Shown one piece after another: positions 59,044 through 64,000 of a DNA stretch of 64,000 nucleotides; position 1 is the first letter of the stretch; the number at the start of each line of letters is the position of its first letter. Below the pieces are notes generated by a model. That model made no database searches and was not told the DNA's origin. It was given only the letters and a program-made list of their open reading frames with translations. Location: assembly GCA_030041535.1 (NCBI GenBank), contig JASHNR010000061.1:1-64000 (forward strand), in the 5' to 3' direction. The position numbers were made by a program, and so were the translations under genes. The DNA comes from Nitrosopumilaceae archaeon. GTDB lineage: Archaea > Thermoproteota > Nitrososphaeria > Nitrososphaerales > Nitrosopumilaceae.

Positions 59044-60117
59044 GTGGGTAACCAGAATAAGTTTCTCAACGAAATAACTTGTCTTGACAGATCTGCCTTT
59101 AGCATTTCTATTGGCCTTAGAGCATCAATCTTTGTCATAACTCCACTGATCATAGGATTAACTACTGGTCACATGGAGTTGATATTTGCAACCATTGGAG
59201 CCATGTTTCTGATCAACACTGAAGGGCCCAAGGGTACTACCCTCTCCTTTCACATCCTACTTGTAGCATGCTTTACTGAAGCAATGGCATTTGGATTAGG
59301 AACGCTCGTTAGTACAACTGGTTTTCTTGCAATACCGCTAGTTGGGATTGGAGTATTTGTTGTGTTGATAGCAGAGAGATCTCCGAGATTGACACAGGTT
59401 GGAATATTCACAGCTGTCATTTTTGCAGTTGGAGTAGGTCTACCAGGCGGCTCTACTTTGGTAGCTGTAGAAAGACTGTGGTTATCATTGCTTGGCGGGC
59501 TGTTTGCCTTACTTGGTATCATGCTACATCGGTTTCTGATTCCATGCAAAACATCCGGTATGACAAACAACACTTTCAAGTCCTCAACAATGCAACAGAA
59601 ACATAATCTCAAGTACACACACCCAAGTGTTTCATCACCGCAACCAGAGACACTACGGCATGCTATTGCAGTAGGGACTGCATCGGCATTTGGATTGACA
59701 ATTGGACTTGTGCTTGGGTTTCCAAGAGATTTTTGGGTACTTGTAACGATAATTGTTGCAATAAGGCCTAATATTGGCTTGACTATTAGCTTTGCTTCAA
59801 TGAGAGTCATAGGTACCGTCGTAGGTGCGATAATTGCTGCAGCAATAACGCTTGAGACAAGTAACCTCTATCTGCTTGGAGGACTGTTGTTTGTTTTTGC
59901 TATCTTTATGTTCGCCACTAGAGGTGTTAATCCTGGGTTGGTACAGGTGTTCCTCGTACCTTTTGTCATTATTCTACTAAACATCATCTACCCAGGACAA
60001 TGGCAACTTGCCGGGATACGTATTCTTGATGTAACCATCGGAGGAGCTATTGCCGTATCGGCTACCTATCTACTCGGAATTAGAACTGTAACGCGTAATT
60101 TTTGGAAAAATAAATGA
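59044..60117 (+). CDS. FUSC-family membrane protein
   Basis: A 357-residue protein with about 10-12 helices in two halves, and a basic cytoplasmic loop between (about 168-205). The second half has the FUSC_2 pattern: RHAIAVGTASAFGLTIGLVLGFPRDFWVLVTIIVAIRP. Relatives (fusaric-acid resistance, aromatic-acid exporters) move small organic molecules out of the cell. Start at GTG; the substrate is unknown. It lies convergent to the UbiB-like kinase. Confidence 0.8.
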   Translation: MGNQNKFLNEITCLDRSAFSISIGLRASIFVITPLIIGLTTGHMELIFATIGAMFLINTEGPKGTTLSFHILLVACFTEAMAFGLGTLVSTTGFLAIPLVGIGVFVVLIAERSPRLTQVGIFTAVIFAVGVGLPGGSTLVAVERLWLSLLGGLFALLGIMLHRFLIPCKTSGMTNNTFKSSTMQQKHNLKYTHPSVSSPQPETLRHAIAVGTASAFGLTIGLVLGFPRDFWVLVTIIVAIRPNIGLTISFASMRVIGTVVGAIIAAAITLETSNLYLLGGLLFVFAIFMFATRGVNPGLVQVFLVPFVIILLNIIYPGQWQLAGIRILDVTIGGAIAVSATYLLGIRTVTRNFWKNK

Positions 60118-60133
60118 ATCATGGGTAAAATAA

Positions 60134-61627
60134 TTATCGTTCTTTTATCACAATAGTAATTCCCATCATAACCACAGAACCTATCATACCTATTTCTCCT
60201 ACTAGATGGTTTGTCATATAGAGGATTGTAGAGCCGATAAATATCGCTGCTGACATGATGCTTCCTGCAAGCAACGTACCTTTTGATTTTGGTGGATTTT
60301 CTCGCATTCTTTTGGTATCCTCCAAGAACTTTCTGATCTCTGGAACAACAGCTATTGCAGAATCAATTGATTTTACAAATCGATTAAACGCAAGTTTGAT
60401 CTCTTCGACATAAGCATCCTTTACAATGTTTTCTTCTTCCAAAATATTTTGCAAGACATTGATGAATCTGAAATTGACCTTGTGTGTAAGATATATCCCT
60501 TCAAGAATTGATGTCATCCTCATGTAAAGTGCCAAGTGCTTTGGAAGTTTGAATGGAAACCTACTCATTGTTTTATTTGCAAGCTCCATTAGTGCCTTAA
60601 CTTCCATCCTGTCAACTTTTGTTCCATACATTGCTTGAATGGACATGCCAATTCCCTGCTCTATTATTCCCCTGTCATATCCTGGCATCAGCATTCCAAG
60701 ATCATCCATGGCGCTTACCGTCCTTGTGGGATCTTTTTCAACAAGTGCAAGATATAGCCGTATTAATTTTAGGCGGGTTTTGCTGTCAAGCCTTCCTATC
60801 ATTCCAAAATCATACAATATCAGAGAGCCGTCATTTGTAACCGATATATTTCCGGGATGTGGGTCTGCATGAAACATCTCATGGCGTAAAAGCATGGTAA
60901 AAAAGACCTTATGTGCGCGCACTACTAGCTGTTCCCTATTGATTCCAGCCTCGTCTAGTGCCTTTACGTTAGTTATCTTTATTCCTGGAATATAGTCCAT
61001 GGTAAGGATGTTTTTGCTTGAATAATCTTCCATAACTGAAGGAATTATTACTTTAGGATAGCTATTGAAATTTCTTCGAATTGTCTTTAGATTTTGTGAT
61101 TCTATTTTATAGTCCATTTCCTCATGTATTGTTTCTATGAATTGCGAAAGCATTGCCTCTGCTGAATAACGTAGGTTTGGGTCAACAAATCTCATTGCAA
61201 AGGGAATGATTTTCTTGAGGACCGTGATGTCTTCTTCTACTACTTTTTCTATACCAGGTCGTTTTACTTTAATAATGACGTCTTGCCCTTTTACTTTTGC
61301 ACGATATACCTGGCCAAGCGATGCTCCAGAGATTGCATTCTTGTCTATATAGTCAAAGTTTCGTTCAATTGGGCCTAGATCATTTTCTATAATTGGTTTT
61401 ACTTGTTCAAATGGAGCTGCCGGAACTTCATCCTGAAGCTTTGCAAGCTCTTCCAGATATGGTTGTGGAAGTATGTCAGCTCTTGATGAAAGCCATTGTC
61501 CAAGTTTGATATATACTGGACCAAGTGAAACAAATGTTTTGAGAGCTTTGCGTGCATTTTTTCGGTATCTTTCTAGGTCTACATTTTTTCCCTCTCTTCT
61601 TACCCATTCTCTTCTGTCCTTTCGCAA
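60134..61627 (-). CDS. ABC1/UbiB-family atypical kinase
   Basis: A 497-residue ATPase of the ABC1/AarF/UbiB family, which supports lipid or quinone metabolism. Signature pieces: KLGQWLSSRADILPQPYLEEL (KxGQ motif), ASLGQVYRAKV (A-rich loop in place of a P-loop), IIKVKRPGI (lysine), HADPHPGN and LYDFGM. A C-terminal pair of membrane helices follows. The frame starts at a TTG, but the reading frame extends upstream to an ATT at 61684 that has a good Shine-Dalgarno sequence (GGAGGT at 61693-61698) and adds 19 residues. The true N-terminus may lie there. Confidence 0.88.
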   Translation of the reverse strand: MRKDRREWVRREGKNVDLERYRKNARKALKTFVSLGPVYIKLGQWLSSRADILPQPYLEELAKLQDEVPAAPFEQVKPIIENDLGPIERNFDYIDKNAISGASLGQVYRAKVKGQDVIIKVKRPGIEKVVEEDITVLKKIIPFAMRFVDPNLRYSAEAMLSQFIETIHEEMDYKIESQNLKTIRRNFNSYPKVIIPSVMEDYSSKNILTMDYIPGIKITNVKALDEAGINREQLVVRAHKVFFTMLLRHEMFHADPHPGNISVTNDGSLILYDFGMIGRLDSKTRLKLIRLYLALVEKDPTRTVSAMDDLGMLMPGYDRGIIEQGIGMSIQAMYGTKVDRMEVKALMELANKTMSRFPFKLPKHLALYMRMTSILEGIYLTHKVNFRFINVLQNILEEENIVKDAYVEEIKLAFNRFVKSIDSAIAVVPEIRKFLEDTKRMRENPPKSKGTLLAGSIMSAAIFIGSTILYMTNHLVGEIGMIGSVVMMGITIVIKER

Positions 61628-61697
61628 AGATATGACAAGTGGAAAAAGTTTGATGAAGGTTGCAAGTGTTCGAGATTTTGAAATGTCAGATTACCTC

Positions 61698-62096
61698 CTA
61701 AAAGTCCTTTAGTTTCTTTACTATTGAATATCCCATGTATCCTGTTACAACAGAAGCTAGCAATCCTGTTATGTCAGCTGTGATCTCTGCAAAAGGTTTG
61801 TTCTTTTGTAATTTGTAGACTTCGGAGGCTACTTTTTTTCCACCCCAATAAGCACTTGCAATGCCGATTAAAAATTCTGGTGCATCATGTATTAGATGGC
61901 CCAGCGGATCATTTCTAGGGTCTACCTTATCCACATGGACAAGATACTTGTCTTCATATTCTCTAATGTGGAGATTGCCATATCGAAATTGTCTTATGGC
62001 TCCATTTTTTTGGCCCAACTTTGTTTCCTCAGCACCCTCTAGCATGAAAGGGCGAATTTCTTTTGGGACTTCGATTTCATCCGAAGTCATGTTCAA
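61698..62096 (-). CDS. Protein of unknown function with C-terminal hydrophobic segment
   Basis: A 132-residue protein. The N-terminal half is polar and includes EYEDKYLVHVDKVDPRNDPLGHLIHDAPEFLIGI. A C-terminal amphipathic-hydrophobic region (ITADITGLLASVVTGYMGYSIVKKL) suggests membrane association. I do not recognise the family. It ends one codon before the Shine-Dalgarno of the UbiB-like gene, so both are probably in one transcript. The second ATG (third residue) is an equally possible start. Confidence 0.6.
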   Translation of the reverse strand: MNMTSDEIEVPKEIRPFMLEGAEETKLGQKNGAIRQFRYGNLHIREYEDKYLVHVDKVDPRNDPLGHLIHDAPEFLIGIASAYWGGKKVASEVYKLQKNKPFAEITADITGLLASVVTGYMGYSIVKKLKDF

Positions 62097-62123
62097 AAAA
62101 CGGGCATTCTCTAAATAATAACT

Positions 62124-63776
62124 TTAGGTTATTTCTTGTTTCTTTTCCGCTACTAAGGGGATTTTGGGTTTTTTCTTTATCTTAAAGATGATTCCGCCAA
62201 TTCCTGCTGCAATTGCAACAAGAATTACTGGTTGCAATTGTGAAAATTCTCCGTTGGATTGTGGTGCTGGCGCTCCAAATGACACAGTGTCTACTTGGGT
62301 AATTGTGTGAGGTTCTAGGAGCGTATCTTTGTATGTTAACGTAACCAGAACCTTTTGGTCTCCTGATAGCGGCCCTCCTGTTGTTGATACCACTGGTACG
62401 TTGAAGGGCGTTGGGGCGTCAGTATCAAGGTCACCCATATACTCATATGATTCTTTTATGGTTGAATTTTCCACCGGGTCTACTGTCACTTGTCCAAACT
62501 GGCCCAGAATGTTTCCTTGATTGAGAACATTTCCTATTATGTTTTGCTGACCGGCAATCTCTTGAGATTGTACGCCAAAGATTGAGATGTCAATCACCGG
62601 TCTGATATATGTGGCAAAGTTTTGCGTTTCTATAACTGTAGTACCATCCTTGGTATACTGCATGTCCACGACAAAGTTAACAGCGTCGCTTTGGATGTTT
62701 TGATCTGCAAAGACTGGAATTTGTATGGTGTTGTTCTCCAATGGATCTATTTCTGGAATAAACCACTTGTTGTCTTGGAGAATCTTAAAGTCTGAAGAAT
62801 TTGATGCCAAGGTAATTGACATGTCAGAAATTTTTGACGGAGACGTATTTTGCAATCCCAAAGTAAGATTTTGCATGACGCCCATCATGATATAAGATGG
62901 TGTTGATAGCTTGATTATAGAAGTGGTTGCCGGCCCTACAATAAGATCGACAATTCTTGTATCTGATATTTCATTTCCTTGGCCGTCAAAGTAAGTCACT
63001 GCAAATGGCAAGTGTATAGTCTGCTCTGCCAGATCCTGTGTCACAAATATGTTAAACGAGTATGAATTTGATGACCCTGCAGGTACATTGCCTATGTTCC
63101 AGTGGTGTTGATCTATTACAACATTCTGCAAGTTATCTGTATCAGAGGAATTTAATTGTGGATTTAGCGTAATGTCCACATCATTGAGACTGGTAGTACC
63201 TGTATTAGAGACTTGAACTGTAACTAGGTTATTTGATGCTGGCTGTAGAAAAGAGTCATCTGCTTTCATGTTAAGTAGTCCTTTTCCTGTCAGCTTGAAG
63301 CTAAAGTCAAAGTAGACTTGGCGTAACCCAACTTCTCTGACTACTGAATAGGTCAGTTCGACTGTTCCAGAATAATCGTGTATGATAAGTGACTTGTCCA
63401 CGTTTAGGTAGAATGTAAGTGCAAACGAATCGCCAGCCGGTGCAGTCTGAGTATTGTCGGCAGCAATTAACCCTCCTGCCGAGGTGGCTGACGAAAATTG
63501 TGCAGGCAGATCTAGTAATCCATTAATTCCAGTAATATCCTCGTCACCTACGTTTGCAAATTCCATTGTAAATGGAACATTTTTGTCCCCTGGCTGGGCT
63601 TCCATCTTTTGGCCAGGGTATCCAAAGTATGCATCAAGAATCCTAACATCCGCATATCCGTGCGTATACGCCGAGTTCCCTGGCGGGGCTTGCTCCGGTG
63701 CACTTTGGGCATAGATTGGTAGTATCAATTGTCCTGCAAGAAATATCACAATCAATAGAATTGTTTTGTGAATCAT
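62124..63776 (-). CDS. Secreted multi-domain protein of an ABC export locus (COG1361-like)
   Basis: A 550-residue protein with a signal peptide (residues 1-23), repeated Ig/NEW3-like beta domains (repeats with VQVSNTGTTSLNDVDITLNP and FANVGDEDITGINGLLDLP), and a C-terminal membrane helix followed by a basic tail (KIKKKPKIP). Such proteins often lie beside MacB-type ABC ATPase and permease genes in archaea. That fits the 4-bp overlap with the ATPase gene. It may be an accessory of an exporter of proteins or lipids. Substrate unknown. Confidence 0.75.
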   Translation of the reverse strand: MIHKTILLIVIFLAGQLILPIYAQSAPEQAPPGNSAYTHGYADVRILDAYFGYPGQKMEAQPGDKNVPFTMEFANVGDEDITGINGLLDLPAQFSSATSAGGLIAADNTQTAPAGDSFALTFYLNVDKSLIIHDYSGTVELTYSVVREVGLRQVYFDFSFKLTGKGLLNMKADDSFLQPASNNLVTVQVSNTGTTSLNDVDITLNPQLNSSDTDNLQNVVIDQHHWNIGNVPAGSSNSYSFNIFVTQDLAEQTIHLPFAVTYFDGQGNEISDTRIVDLIVGPATTSIIKLSTPSYIMMGVMQNLTLGLQNTSPSKISDMSITLASNSSDFKILQDNKWFIPEIDPLENNTIQIPVFADQNIQSDAVNFVVDMQYTKDGTTVIETQNFATYIRPVIDISIFGVQSQEIAGQQNIIGNVLNQGNILGQFGQVTVDPVENSTIKESYEYMGDLDTDAPTPFNVPVVSTTGGPLSGDQKVLVTLTYKDTLLEPHTITQVDTVSFGAPAPQSNGEFSQLQPVILVAIAAGIGGIIFKIKKKPKIPLVAEKKQEIT

Positions 63777-64000
63777 GCCATGCTTGTCTCCAATTCTCCT
63801 TCAATAATTCTGCCGTCCTTTACTGTTATTACTTTGTCGACCTCGCCAAATTGCGGCCTTTCATGCGTGATTATGACAAAAGTCTGGTTGAGCTTTCTGT
63901 TCAATGACTTTAGAAGCTGTACTGTGGTTTCTGCTGATATAGAGTCCAAGCTCCCAGTTGGCTCGTCAGCTAGAACAATAGCTGGTTTGTTTATCAAGGC
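63773..64000 (-). CDS. ABC transporter ATPase, partial (MacB/LolD type)
   Basis: The C-terminal 75 residues are visible; the gene continues past the right edge. The visible part has Walker B with D-loop (IVLADEPTGSLD) and the switch histidine (FVIITHE), then the hairpin VDKVITVKDGRII. Walker A and the signature are outside the window. It overlaps the COG1361-like gene by 4 bp. The most likely role is the motor of a MacB-like exporter, with a permease gene expected beyond the edge. Confidence 0.9.
   Translation of the reverse strand, partial: ALINKPAIVLADEPTGSLDSISAETTVQLLKSLNRKLNQTFVIITHERPQFGEVDKVITVKDGRIIEGELETSMA

Noticed and set aside
1-64000. CRISPR arrays, insertion sequences, prophage genes, rRNA
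   Set aside because: No repeat-spacer pattern, transposase, integrase or phage structural gene was seen; the only exact long repeat found is the 23-bp pair at 57256 and 58532.

Overview
The window comes from a chromosome of an ammonia-oxidising-type archaeon of the Nitrososphaerota (Thaumarchaeota). The case rests on the gene content: eukaryote-like ribosomal proteins (eL42, eS27, eS19), TFE, archaeal NAC, PDCD5, RNase P Rpp21, Nep1 and Trm56, the archaeal cobalamin enzyme CobY, GTP cyclohydrolase III, an archaeal-type ATP synthase, and several secreted proteins ending in a WW-x2-G-x-I-D-D-x2-F module that I associate with this phylum. The DNA is AT-rich. Many promoters have a TATA box centred about 25-30 bp before the start codon, which implies leaderless mRNAs, and I used this to choose between start codons. 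I cannot place the genus. No amo, urease, CRISPR, transposase or rRNA gene is present. It is a dense core-genome segment, and no gene-free stretch exceeds 300 bp.

Layout. 1-600: eL42 and eS27. 558-4782 (minus): a five-gene late cobalamin operon (cobD, a short cobQ, cbiB, cobS, cobY), divergent from asd. 6000-9500: an Lrp regulator, heme o synthase, a UbiD decarboxylase with a PAC3/4-like partner, and a zinc-ribbon protein. 9700-14600: an RNase H-fold protein, NAC and a PUA protein facing an AbrB-PhoU regulator, then hflX, trm56 and tfe. 14603-18932 (minus): an almost complete riboflavin operon (ribE, ribB, ribH, arfA, an amidohydrolase, arfC). 19000-22860: a CitE-like lyase with an MDR oxidoreductase, then pdcd5, eS19 and rnp4, nep1 and tRNA-Gly. 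22869-36500: secreted proteins, B12-dependent ribonucleotide reductase, an unusual HTH/ATP-cone/NrdD-like protein with a tiny zinc-ribbon neighbour, thiolase plus DUF35, nitrilase and a tautomerase.

36696-39856: a zinc/manganese-type ABC importer controlled, very probably, by a divergent NikR-like regulator with an altered metal site. 41153-42589: divergent pyrB and pyrI. 42598-51213 (minus): ATP synthase in the order K-E-C-F-A-B-D-(small ORF)-H-I. 51344-54724: a rhodanese and lineage-specific proteins. 54711-57236 (minus): tmk, an HD phosphohydrolase and pyrH. 57256-58976: a PAS histidine kinase flanked by an exact 23-bp direct repeat, then Hsp20. 59044-64000: a FUSC-type membrane protein, a UbiB-family kinase, and the start of an ABC export locus that runs off the right edge.

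Threads. Cobalamin made by the first operon is the cofactor for the class II reductase at 25282-27939. The strongest candidate for an undescribed system is next to that reductase: a protein that joins a winged helix, an ATP-cone and a NrdD-like body but has no catalytic cysteine and no glycyl-radical tail, so it looks like a nucleotide-sensing regulator built from a dead reductase. Other leads are a CobQ without its glutaminase domain, an amidohydrolase that may fill a gap in archaeal riboflavin synthesis, a small membrane ORF inside the ATP synthase operon, and the NikR-like regulator that has lost one nickel ligand.
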